A DNA stretch of 7,744 nucleotides from a bacterium (GCA_024710535.1 JANJUO010000467.1:1-7744); one strand, 5' to 3'. Shown: positions 1-7,045, counted from the first letter of the stretch. Numbers and translations: made by a program. The notes: generated by a model from the sequence alone, not told the origin.

Positions 1-30
1 TATGGATATCTCGCATTGCTCCTAATGACA
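1..30. repeat. Truncated arm of a GTCAT/ATGAC palindromic repeat
   Basis: The first 30 bases read TGGATATCTCG then CTCCTAATGAC. This matches the right arm of the complete element at 6853-6933 (TGGATTTCTCG, CTCGAAATGAC), allowing a few mismatches. The left arm would lie before the window. It is called from arm-to-arm similarity only, so it is less certain than the complete copies. Confidence 0.5.
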
Positions 31-42
31 ACAAATTTATTT

Positions 43-93
43 GTCATTTTCTTTTTAGTGAAAACGAAGTTTTCAGTGTAGCCTCGATATGAC
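43..93. repeat. Possible degenerate short palindromic element
   Basis: This 51-base stretch starts with GTCATT (43-48) and ends with CTCGATATGAC (83-93), the same inverted termini as the neighbouring elements. Its interior contains a perfect 7-bp hairpin, TGAAAAC (59-65) and GTTTTCA (69-75), with a GAA loop. The interior does not align clearly with the complete copies, so this may be a diverged or internally deleted relative, or a chance arrangement. Confidence 0.35.
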
Positions 94-109
94 TAATTTA
101 TACTTCAAT

Positions 110-191
110 GTCATTTCGAACCGCAGGTAAGAAATCCATAACAATCAATACATTAATTAATTCTGGATTCCTCTCTTCGTTCGGGATGATG
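110..191. repeat. Complete palindromic intergenic repeat, copy A
   Basis: An imperfect inverted repeat of about 82 bases. The left arm starts GTCATTTCGAACCGCAG and runs into GAAATCCA (to about 139). The right arm is TGGATTCCTC (164-173) followed by TTCGTTCGGGATGATG (176-191). The A/T-rich centre holds no coding potential. It aligns over its whole length with copy B at 6853-6933, apart from small indels. Such elements resemble non-autonomous REP- or MITE-like repeats. No transposase is visible here, and the mechanism of spread is unknown from this window. Confidence 0.72.
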
Positions 192-281
192 AATTTTCAG
201 TTAAAAATATTGCGCAAATCCAGAAGCGAATATTGCTTGTATGAAAGCAACTTGGTATAAATGATGATTTTTGGCTTGTAA

Positions 282-313
282 ATCAGCATTTTAGGCATTG
301 CTAAAATGCTGAT
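282..313 (-). terminator. Hairpin downstream of the T9SS-sorted protein gene
   Basis: A perfect 13-bp stem, ATCAGCATTTTAG (282-294) with CTAAAATGCTGAT (301-313), closes a 6-base loop. It begins 22 bases past the stop codon of the minus-strand gene. On the minus strand the tail (TTACAAGCC) is not a proper U-tract. On the plus strand the hairpin is followed by a T-rich run (ATTTTCGCAGTTTTTTA). It may therefore be a weak terminator, a 3'-end stabilising structure, or a barrier to plus-strand read-through. Confidence 0.55.
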
Positions 314-335
314 ATTTTCGCAGTTTTTTATTTTT

Positions 336-3300
336 CTATTTTCGTTTAACTAATATTTTTACAGTTTTGGCAAAAAGTCCGCTTTGCATTTTAATATAAT
401 ATGCGCCATTTGAAAGCGATTTTGTACTGATTTCATATTCATAAGTGCCGGGCTTTATATATTGATATAAAATTCGGGAAACTTCATCGCCAGCCGAATT
501 ATACATCATCACAGTTGTTATGTGATCAGCAATCACACTGATTTCTATTTTCGAAGATTCATCTGCAGGATTGGAGCCGGAAACCTTGATTGACGGACTC
601 TTGCCAAGTTCCAAAAGTCTATCTGGCAGTTCGCAAACACCCGTAACCACAACAAAGCCATCTTCGGTATTGACATTGAATTTATTTCCAGCTTTGATAA
701 CAACACTATCGAAAACAATGCTTGTGGATACTGAATTACCCAATAATGCCTTAGTTTGTAGGTAAATCATCTCTCCTGAAACGAGTTTTTCTGCGTTCAA
801 AACATCGAACGAAATCTTATATTTACCCAAAGTTTCTTCTGTATAAATAGGGAAAGAAATCCAATTGCTATTGCCGTTATCGTAGCCTTTATATACTTTT
901 CTAATTTCAATCACATTAGGATTATAATCCAAATAAATCTCTACTTTTCTAATATCCATTTCTTTGAACGTGGAATTATCGAGCATTTTGAATTCAATAG
1001 GGATACGGAAAATCTTATCAACAGCTGGCTTGAAATTTTTATCAATGGTAATTCCCAATTCATAAACTTTCGTATTATTGACGGCAGAACCCAAAATTGA
1101 GATTTTAAAATTACTAAAATCACAAGGTTCGAATATATCAAATAGAATATTTCCTGAGAAATCTCCGGCATTCGAGCGATTGAATTCCACTTCAAATTCA
1201 ATTTCTCCATCAGCAGGAATTTCAATTGGGAAAGATGCTGGCTTGATTATTCTGAATGGTGCAATAAGACTTGCATTTTTGATTGTAATTTTATCTATTT
1301 TATTTGGATTTATAATTTTGAAAGTCATAATCTGATTTATTCCAACTTCAGCACTACCAAAATCCAAAACATTAGAAGCCAAATCTGAAATAGGCATTTC
1401 CGGACCGTATCTCAAGCCTTTAACATAAATCGTAATCAATTCATGGCAAGGCTCAATATAGAACTGCAATGAGTCCAAAAATGGTCCATTAGCTCCGGGT
1501 AATACTTCAAAGATCAAGGAACCAGTACTTTGAATCAAAGGCTCGCCTTTCTTGATAGTTAAGCACTTGAATTCTTTGCCTGAATTAATAACTTCACCAA
1601 TAATTATTCCTTTTCCGTTAACTTTGATTTGAGCGGCTAATGGCAAAACATCCTTGCAAACATTAATCGCATCAAAATCAACAGTGTCTTTGATTAAAGT
1701 AATCGACAAATCTTCTTTTGGTGGAATAACAGAAATAACTGAAGTTTCAATCAAGCAAGGTTCGTCAATAGAAATAAACATATCAATTTGATTTACATCT
1801 GTAAAATCGAATTGAAGTTGAATAATATCTTCATCACCCGGCAATAGCTCCAAATCATTCAGAATTTCTGTTTTTGGATTGAGTTTCTTTTTATTGATTT
1901 TGAATTTTGCAGAACCGGTATTTTTGATTTTCAAATTAAAAAACTGCTCAGAAGTACATTTTGCTTTGTCTGAAAAATCGATTTTATTGGTCTCAAATTC
2001 ATAATTCACATCAAGTAATTCCAACTTGATTGGCACTTTCAAAACAGTATCCAAAATTCCGTTAATGTCATTATTATAGTGCAACAACAAAGTATCGTTG
2101 TAAATTCCATCATCATTTTTATAAATATCTTTTAGAGCAATTTTTGCAAGTGTTTCGCTGTTTATATCATAAGGAACATTTGGAAATTGTACAATTTCAA
2201 AATAATTATTAACAAAAGTTGGAGTTTTCAAAAGAATTTTGTTGCTACCAACTTTATTCATTTTGATAACTTGAGTAAAATCCGGTGAGCAATCAATCAC
2301 TAAAGTTTTATAATCTACAATTGTTGGATTCACTTGTAAAATAGTTTTGCCAACATTAAGAAAAGTGCCATTTAAAACAACTTTCTGCAAATCAGAGCAT
2401 TTTATATTTATTGTGAAATTACCACTATGATCGCCAAAGTTTGCAGGAGTATATTTAATTTTCAATTCCAAAGAACCTTTGGCAGGTACTAAATAGCAAG
2501 GATTTTGTGCATCAATAATAGGTTCGGAAATTGTGAAAAATTGATTATCAATAGTAATCTCCGACTCATTAATGCAAATATCAAAATCATCAGGATTATT
2601 AATTGTCAATGTTTGAACATCATTAGTAGGATAATCAAAATCTAATGTATTTTTATCAAGACTGAAAACAATAGACTTATCAATTACAGTTACTGTATAG
2701 GCAGTATCAGGGCAAGAACTACCGCCAATTGATGTAATAAATCTATAAACACCCGCAGAATTAATTGTAATTTTTGAAGAAGTAGAAAAATCAGTATTAT
2801 TTCGAGTCCATTTCAAAGTAGGTGCAGATTGAGCAAGATAGTATCCTTCTGCATCAACTGTTTCGCCATTACAAATATAAATCGTAGTATCTCTTTGGAT
2901 TGATTTGGTATTAACTTTAACAAATGCTTCAGGTTTTTCCAAAATTTCAACTTCAAAAGTGATATTTTTCGAGCATTTCGATTTTTTATTTGTAATTTCC
3001 AAAGTGTAACTATTTTTTCCTTTTGGTGGTTTTATTTTCAAAGTAGCGCCGGATCCAACTTCATTGATACCCAATTTCCACTTTACATCATAATCACTCG
3101 TGCTCCAATTGGCAGGGTTTGCAGTTAATTCCACTTCGTCACCCGAGCAGAATTTACTTAAGCCACTTTTGCTGACAATCTGAAAATCAGGAACATCATC
3201 AATTTTCACCACAATTTCTTTCATTTGTGAAATATCATCAAGAAATGCTCTACCTCTTGCATTTTCAGCAATAGATGTAGCATTTTTGTCATATCGAGAG

Positions 3301-4313
3301 TTATCGTTTTCATAACGATAAACAAAAATGCGGTATGTGAATGTCTTACCACATTCTATTCCGGGATACTTGTCGGCAAATCTTGTACTTGTAAAAGATT
3401 TAACGATGCCTACAACTGTGCCGTTTCCAAGATTATCGCCAACATTATAAATTTTCGAGTCAATCGGAACTGAATTATCCGGTGTAGCATCATATCTAAC
3501 TATAAAATATCCTTGAATATTGTCATCATCTGCAGAACTAACCGTCCAACTCAAAACAATACTATCTTTTTCGGCATTTGGAACGCTAACATTAATAATC
3601 GGATTTGCATCGGGCTGACGTAATTGACGCCAAAACAATTGATTGACTTCGGGCTTGCTTGGAGCTTTGTTTGGAAAACCCTTGGTGGCGGCGAGATCAC
3701 CTAAGATTTTTGAGCCGCTTAAATCAAATCCACCGTCATAATCAGTAATATTTGCTCCGGGAACAATCTGAACAGAAGATGATTGATTTATTGTTCCACG
3801 ATAACATAATTTATAGCCAATAATATCAGTGAAATCTTGTGATGGAGAGCCCATGTGACCAATTGTATGAACATTATTTCCATTATTATCAGATAATTGC
3901 ATCATTTCGCGAGTAACATTCAAATTCATAGAAGTTGACAAACCCGGCTCAAGATGATCGAAATACTTCATATTCAAAGCCGCAACAGATATAAAACCAT
4001 CGGTTTTATCATCGTCAGATCCAAAAGTATCATCATCGCGATGATTAATAATTATGATAGTTCCTCTTCTCAAATTTTTCCATAATGGAATATCAAGAAA
4101 TTTAATACCCGGTCTCCAAGAGTCTGCATCTTGGCTATTATCTCTTAAAACATAACCATTTAGATTAACATTATCGCCTGTTATCAGTAATTCAGTTGCT
4201 TCTGAATTTGGAGAAGAAGCATTGATATACTCACTGATAACAACCTGTGGTTGAGCTTGTACAAAAATTGCACTCAACAATAACAATATATATATTTTAA
4301 CTAAAAATTTCAT
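336..4313 (-). CDS. Large modular T9SS-secreted protein (LTD-like, FN3-like, Ig-like, ASH repeats, cohesin-like)
   Basis: The product is 1325 residues from the ATG at 4313. A TTG two codons upstream (4319) is in frame but unlikely, because the ATG directly begins a typical signal peptide (MKFLVKIY, then LLLLSAIFVQA, cleavage near residue 20). In order I see: a lamin-tail-like domain at about 23-215 (VVISEY, LNGYVLRD); an FN3-like domain at about 238-355 (SIVLSWTVS, GYFIVRY, TYRIFVYR); two Ig-like domains at about 378-456 and 461-545, each with a cysteine pair (C389/C447, C481/C534); five ASH/choice-of-anchor-D-like repeats at about 548-1078, each opening with LDF, VDY, IDF or VDF; a cohesin-like domain at about 1082-1224 (VEIYLDYNPNVIEI); and a C-terminal T9SS type A sorting domain at about 1240-1325 (SNPADESSKIEI, LSNGAYYIKM, KTVKILVKRK). 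Known family behaviour predicts Sec export, then T9SS passage and release or anchoring at the cell surface. No catalytic domain is evident, so a structural or adhesive role is an inference. The leader is A/T-rich without a Shine-Dalgarno sequence. Individual domain names are by eye; the signal peptide and sorting domain are the firmest. Confidence 0.88.
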   Translation of the reverse strand: MKFLVKIYILLLLSAIFVQAQPQVVISEYINASSPNSEATELLITGDNVNLNGYVLRDNSQDADSWRPGIKFLDIPLWKNLRRGTIIIINHRDDDTFGSDDDKTDGFISVAALNMKYFDHLEPGLSTSMNLNVTREMMQLSDNNGNNVHTIGHMGSPSQDFTDIIGYKLCYRGTINQSSSVQIVPGANITDYDGGFDLSGSKILGDLAATKGFPNKAPSKPEVNQLFWRQLRQPDANPIINVSVPNAEKDSIVLSWTVSSADDDNIQGYFIVRYDATPDNSVPIDSKIYNVGDNLGNGTVVGIVKSFTSTRFADKYPGIECGKTFTYRIFVYRYENDNSRYDKNATSIAENARGRAFLDDISQMKEIVVKIDDVPDFQIVSKSGLSKFCSGDEVELTANPANWSTSDYDVKWKLGINEVGSGATLKIKPPKGKNSYTLEITNKKSKCSKNITFEVEILEKPEAFVKVNTKSIQRDTTIYICNGETVDAEGYYLAQSAPTLKWTRNNTDFSTSSKITINSAGVYRFITSIGGSSCPDTAYTVTVIDKSIVFSLDKNTLDFDYPTNDVQTLTINNPDDFDICINESEITIDNQFFTISEPIIDAQNPCYLVPAKGSLELKIKYTPANFGDHSGNFTINIKCSDLQKVVLNGTFLNVGKTILQVNPTIVDYKTLVIDCSPDFTQVIKMNKVGSNKILLKTPTFVNNYFEIVQFPNVPYDINSETLAKIALKDIYKNDDGIYNDTLLLHYNNDINGILDTVLKVPIKLELLDVNYEFETNKIDFSDKAKCTSEQFFNLKIKNTGSAKFKINKKKLNPKTEILNDLELLPGDEDIIQLQFDFTDVNQIDMFISIDEPCLIETSVISVIPPKEDLSITLIKDTVDFDAINVCKDVLPLAAQIKVNGKGIIIGEVINSGKEFKCLTIKKGEPLIQSTGSLIFEVLPGANGPFLDSLQFYIEPCHELITIYVKGLRYGPEMPISDLASNVLDFGSAEVGINQIMTFKIINPNKIDKITIKNASLIAPFRIIKPASFPIEIPADGEIEFEVEFNRSNAGDFSGNILFDIFEPCDFSNFKISILGSAVNNTKVYELGITIDKNFKPAVDKIFRIPIEFKMLDNSTFKEMDIRKVEIYLDYNPNVIEIRKVYKGYDNGNSNWISFPIYTEETLGKYKISFDVLNAEKLVSGEMIYLQTKALLGNSVSTSIVFDSVVIKAGNKFNVNTEDGFVVVTGVCELPDRLLELGKSPSIKVSGSNPADESSKIEISVIADHITTVMMYNSAGDEVSRILYQYIKPGTYEYEISTKSLSNGAYYIKMQSGLFAKTVKILVKRK

Positions 4314-4380
4314 TTTCAAAAAAAGTTAATTCACACTTACTCTTAACATACTAAAATAACAATAAAAATTCATATATCTA

Positions 4381-4422
4381 TAAAAAAAATGTTAAATTTC
4401 TTATAAATCTACATTTTTTTTA
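4381..4422. promoter_or_regulatory. Perfect 12-bp A-tract inverted repeat between divergent genes
   Basis: TAAAAAAAATGT (4381-4392) is perfectly mirrored by ACATTTTTTTTA (4411-4422) across an 18-base spacer. A third direct occurrence, TA9TGT, lies at 4448-4460. The repeat lies in the spacer of about 200 bases between the divergently transcribed surface-protein and hydrolase genes, where operators usually lie. It could equally be an A-tract bend or chance in very A/T-rich DNA. No regulator binding it can be named. Confidence 0.3.
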
Positions 4423-4507
4423 CAGTATAAAGAATTATCGGCAATAATAAAAAAAAATGTAATTTCAAATTGGATTATTCGTTATAGTCTTTTTTAAAAT
4501 AATAATT

Positions 4508-4511
4508 AGGA
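4508..4511 (+). promoter_or_regulatory. Possible weak ribosome binding site of the hydrolase gene
   Basis: AGGA (in TTAGGATAA) ends 9 bases before the ATG at 4521, a usable Shine-Dalgarno spacing. It is the only such motif seen close to a start in this window: the starts of murA and the surface-protein gene have A/T-only leaders. It supports the ATG at 4521 as the start. Confidence 0.4.
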
Positions 4512-4520
4512 TAAACTAAA

Positions 4521-5366
4521 ATGAAATTTGGAAAATTTGAAATTGATGTTTTGGATACCGGTATTTTTGGTTTGGATGGTGGAGCAATGTTTGGAGTTGT
4601 TCCAAAAAATATCTGGTCGAAACTTTATAATCAAGGTGATGAATTAAATAGAATTCCCCTTGCGGCAAGACCAATGCTAATTAGATATGAAGATAAAAAA
4701 ATTCTTGTTGATACCGGGAATGGAACGAAATACAATGACAAACTTGTAAAAATCTATAATTTTGATTTGGAAAAAGGTAATTTGGATTATTCGCTTTCTA
4801 AATTTGGAATCAAAAGAGATGAAATTACTGATGTTATCTTAACGCATTTGCACTTTGATCACTGCGGTGATTCTACAATTTATGAAAATGGAAAAATTGT
4901 TCCGGCATTTCCAAATGCTAAATATTATGTTCAAAAAGATCACTATAAATGGTCGCTCTCCCCTACCGAAAAAGATAGAGCATCGTTTATTAAAGAAAAT
5001 TACGAAGAAATCATCAGTAATGGAATGATGGAATTTTTGGATGGAGAAGGTGAAATTTTTGATGGCATCAAAGTTGTTCTTTCTCACGGACATACAAAAG
5101 CATTGCAAATGGTGAGAGTTGAATCAGAGGATCAAAGTTTGCTTTATTGTGCCGACCTTAGTCCAACTTCTGCACACATCGGTTATGCTTATGGCTTGGG
5201 TTATGATAATTTTCCACTTACGACAATCGAAGAAAAGAAAAAATATTTCAATCAAGCGGCAGAAGAAAATACATTGCTTGTATTTGAGCATGATGCATTC
5301 TGTGAAGCTGCATACATTGGACTAAATGACAAAGGATTATTTATAAAAGAAAGAATAAAAATATAA
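4521..5366 (+). CDS. Metallo-beta-lactamase-fold metal-dependent hydrolase
   Basis: A 281-residue protein with the full set of dinuclear-metal ligands of the metallo-beta-lactamase superfamily. These are the HxHxDH motif HLHFDH (H109, H111, D113, H114) after the strand VILT, H191 in SHGHT, the bridging aspartate D212 in YCADLSP, and H257 in FEHDA. The upstream ILVDTG (62-66) is the usual strand-and-turn before the metal site. There is no signal peptide, so it should act in the cytoplasm. Length and layout resemble the lactonase-like group (AHL lactonase, YtnP and methyl parathion hydrolase relatives), but the substrate cannot be read from the sequence. After GHT the usual Pro-Gly is replaced by KALQM. 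It stands alone: divergent from the surface-protein gene and closed by a strong terminator 53 bases past its stop. It is probably monocistronic. Confidence 0.9.
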   Translation: MKFGKFEIDVLDTGIFGLDGGAMFGVVPKNIWSKLYNQGDELNRIPLAARPMLIRYEDKKILVDTGNGTKYNDKLVKIYNFDLEKGNLDYSLSKFGIKRDEITDVILTHLHFDHCGDSTIYENGKIVPAFPNAKYYVQKDHYKWSLSPTEKDRASFIKENYEEIISNGMMEFLDGEGEIFDGIKVVLSHGHTKALQMVRVESEDQSLLYCADLSPTSAHIGYAYGLGYDNFPLTTIEEKKKYFNQAAEENTLLVFEHDAFCEAAYIGLNDKGLFIKERIKI

Positions 5367-5418
5367 ATTTCGAATTTATAACAAGTTATTAATTCGAGTT
5401 TACTTCGCACAATGATAT

Positions 5419-5458
5419 TATGGAGATGAAATTTTGAAATTCATCTCCATATTTTTTT
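5419..5458 (+). terminator. Rho-independent terminator of the hydrolase gene
   Basis: TATGGAGATGAA (5419-5430) pairs perfectly with TTCATCTCCATA (5440-5451), a 12-bp stem with a 9-base loop. It is followed directly by seven T residues (5452-5458). The position, just past the hydrolase stop and before murA, fits a classical intrinsic terminator that separates the two transcription units. Confidence 0.85.
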
Positions 5459-5538
5459 GTTGGGACATCTGTGTGATTTTTCATAAAATCAAATAAAAAT
5501 TCATAGTAGTTATTAAAAATAATATTAAATAATTTTTT

Positions 5539-5567
5539 TTGCTTAATTTTGAATTTTAAATTATAAT
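5539..5567 (+). promoter_or_regulatory. Candidate murA promoter
   Basis: TTGCTT (5539-5544) and TATAAT (5562-5567) are separated by exactly 17 bases, a sigma-70-like arrangement just upstream of murA. Transcription would start around 5574-5576, leaving a leader of fewer than 10 bases before the ATG at 5583. The surrounding DNA is nearly all A/T, so a TATAAT match is expected easily by chance. The Bacteroidota-type -33 TTTG / -7 TAnnTTTG pattern was not found here. Confidence 0.3.
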
Positions 5568-5582
5568 AATACTAAAAAATCT

Positions 5583-6845
5583 ATGGATAAATTTGTTATA
5601 CAAGGTGGTGCCAAACTTCAAGGCAATGTTAGAATTTCAGGAGCCAAAAATGGATCTCTGGCTTTGATTCCGGCTACTTTACTTGCTCCGGGTACATATC
5701 GATTAACTAACACTCCAAATTTAAGAGATGTTTGGACAATGTCGCGTCTGATGGGCTCCTTAGGTGCTTTTTGCGAATTAAACGGCAATGAATTATTTGT
5801 TGATACCAGAAACATTACCAGTTTTGAAGCACCTTATGAACACGTTAAGAAAATGCGAGCTTCTTTTTATGTACTTGGTCCATTAACAGCACGTTATGGA
5901 TTAGCAAAGGTTTCACTTCCGGGTGGATGCGCTTGGGGACCACGTCCAGTTGATTTGCACTTGAAAGGATTGGAAAAATTAGGTGCAGAAATTTCTCTTG
6001 AGCAAGGTTATGTTGTTTCCAGAGCAGAAAAATTAAAGGGCGCCAAATTCCATTTTGATATCTCAAGTGTTGGGGCAACAGGTAATGTTCTTATGGCGGC
6101 TGTTCTTGCAAAAGGTACTTCTATATTGACTAATTCTGCAATAGAACCTGAAATTACTGCTTTAGCAAGAATGCTTGTGAAAATGGGTGCTAAAATTGAT
6201 GGAATTGGAACTTCTATTCTTGAAATTGAAGGGGTGGACGATCTTAAGCCGGTTGACGAAGAAACTATTCCAGATAGAATCGAAGCCGCTACATTTTTGA
6301 TAGCCGCCGCAATGACAAACGGAAAAATTGAAATCGAAAAAGTAAATCCTTATCACTTGACTTCAGTAATTGCAAAGCTTGAAGAAGCCGGCTGTATAAT
6401 TGATGTAAATGGCGATAAAATTACCCTTGAAATGGAAGGCAAACCAATTGCAACAGACATCATAACACAAATTTATCCGGGAATCCCAACAGATATTCAA
6501 GCACAATGGACTGCTTTGATGCTTACTGCCGAAGGAAATTCAAAAGTAGTCGATACTATTTACAGCGATAGATTCAAGCACGTTCCCGAACTTGCAAGAC
6601 TTGGTGCCGACATTGATATAGTAGATAATTCTGCTATCATACAAGGCGGTAGAAAGCTTTCTGGAGCAACAGTGATGTCATCCGACCTTAGAGCAAGTGC
6701 TTCATTGATACTTGCGGCATTGGTGGCTGAAGGAACAACGGAAGTTTTAAGAATTTATCATCTCGATAGAGGTTATGAAGAATTAGATAAGAAACTTATT
6801 GCCTTAGGTGCAAACATCAAGCGTGTGAAAACGGACATTATTTAA
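5583..6845 (+). CDS. murA: UDP-N-acetylglucosamine 1-carboxyvinyltransferase (MurA)
   Basis: MurA transfers enolpyruvate from phosphoenolpyruvate to UDP-N-acetylglucosamine, the first committed step of cytoplasmic peptidoglycan precursor synthesis. The 420 residues match the usual family length (about 420). Active-site landmarks are in their expected places: K22-N23 in SGAKNG; R92 in KKMRASF; the catalytic Cys at 116 in PGGCAWGPRPVDLH (Cys115 in E. coli, the residue alkylated by fosfomycin); D304 in YPGIPTDIQAQW; R370 in SSDLRASASL; and R396 in HLDRGYEELDKKL. Having Cys rather than Asp at 116 predicts a fosfomycin-sensitive type. The ATG at 5583 places the conserved MDKFVIQGG start correctly, although no Shine-Dalgarno motif precedes it. 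The terminator upstream and the repeat plus bidirectional terminator downstream suggest it is transcribed alone. The assignment is near certain. Confidence 0.98.
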   Translation: MDKFVIQGGAKLQGNVRISGAKNGSLALIPATLLAPGTYRLTNTPNLRDVWTMSRLMGSLGAFCELNGNELFVDTRNITSFEAPYEHVKKMRASFYVLGPLTARYGLAKVSLPGGCAWGPRPVDLHLKGLEKLGAEISLEQGYVVSRAEKLKGAKFHFDISSVGATGNVLMAAVLAKGTSILTNSAIEPEITALARMLVKMGAKIDGIGTSILEIEGVDDLKPVDEETIPDRIEAATFLIAAAMTNGKIEIEKVNPYHLTSVIAKLEEAGCIIDVNGDKITLEMEGKPIATDIITQIYPGIPTDIQAQWTALMLTAEGNSKVVDTIYSDRFKHVPELARLGADIDIVDNSAIIQGGRKLSGATVMSSDLRASASLILAALVAEGTTEVLRIYHLDRGYEELDKKLIALGANIKRVKTDII

Positions 6846-6852
6846 AACAAAA

Positions 6853-6933
6853 GTCATTCCGAACACAGTGAGGAATCCAGTTACATTATACTAATTCATT
6901 ATTTCTGGATTTCTCGTTTCTCTCGAAATGACG
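6853..6933. repeat. Complete palindromic intergenic repeat, copy B
   Basis: An imperfect inverted repeat of about 81 bases starting 7 bases after the murA stop. The left arm is GTCATTCCGAACACAG then TGAGGAATCCAG (to 6880). The right arm is CTGGATTTCTCG (6905-6916) then TTTCTCTCGAAATGACG. Folding the arms gives a long stem with scattered mismatches and a loop of about 24 A/T-rich bases. It aligns along its full length with copy A at 110-191, about 6.7 kb away. It could form a strong RNA hairpin at the end of the murA transcript. Confidence 0.75.
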
Positions 6934-7008
6934 GGGAATCATTTTCAGAGTCGGTTTCAAAAACCTAAAGTGCATTCATTATTCATTAAAACGATTTGCT
7001 TGAAAACA

Positions 7009-7045
7009 AAAAAAGCTGATTATCGATAAAATAATCAGCTTTTTT
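7009..7045. terminator. Bidirectional intrinsic terminator between murA and ilvE
   Basis: AGCTGATTAT (7014-7023) pairs perfectly with ATAATCAGCT (7031-7040) around a 7-base loop. Five flanking A:T pairs (7009-7013 with 7041-7045) provide a U-tract on both strands. It lies 16 bases past the ilvE stop on the minus strand and about 165 bases past murA on the plus strand, so it can end both convergent transcripts. Confidence 0.85.

Larger units (their letters stand above)
1..335. other. Intergenic region with repeats, no gene seen
   Basis: No reading frame of credible length or composition occurs on either strand. The region holds the palindromic repeat cluster (1-191), a small 6-bp hairpin (TTGCTT at 233-238 with AAGCAA at 245-250) and the larger hairpin at 282-313 that follows the minus-strand gene. 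AATGACAA (24-31) and TTGTCATT (41-48), the facing ends of two adjacent repeat elements, can also pair with each other across a 9-base loop. Confidence 0.7.

Noticed and set aside
1..191. CRISPR array or IS remnant as an explanation for the repeats
   Set aside because: Units are palindromic and imperfect, with no regular identical repeats or uniform spacers, and no transposase fragment is visible.
571..1335. Plus-strand reading frames at 571-765 and 1078-1335, and an alternative minus-strand frame at 941-1225
   Set aside because: They lie wholly inside the 1325-residue surface-protein gene, have no recognisable domains or start signals, and look like shadows of its coding frame.
4314..4319. 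TTG at 4319 as the start of the surface-protein gene
   Set aside because: It adds only two residues (M-K) before an ATG that directly begins a standard signal peptide, and no ribosome-binding motif favours it.
4441..4500. Sigma-70-like promoter for the hydrolase gene (TTGGAT at 4470, TAAAAT at 4495)
   Set aside because: The 19-base spacing and the low-complexity A/T background make this match too weak to annotate.
4839..5325. Reading frames inside the MBL hydrolase gene (minus 4839-5108, plus 5119-5325)
   Set aside because: The host gene has complete metal ligands and family-typical sequence throughout; these frames encode no recognisable protein.
5618..6356. Minus-strand reading frames inside murA (5618-5815, 5845-6078, 6162-6356)
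   Set aside because: They are antisense shadows of a conserved, intact murA.
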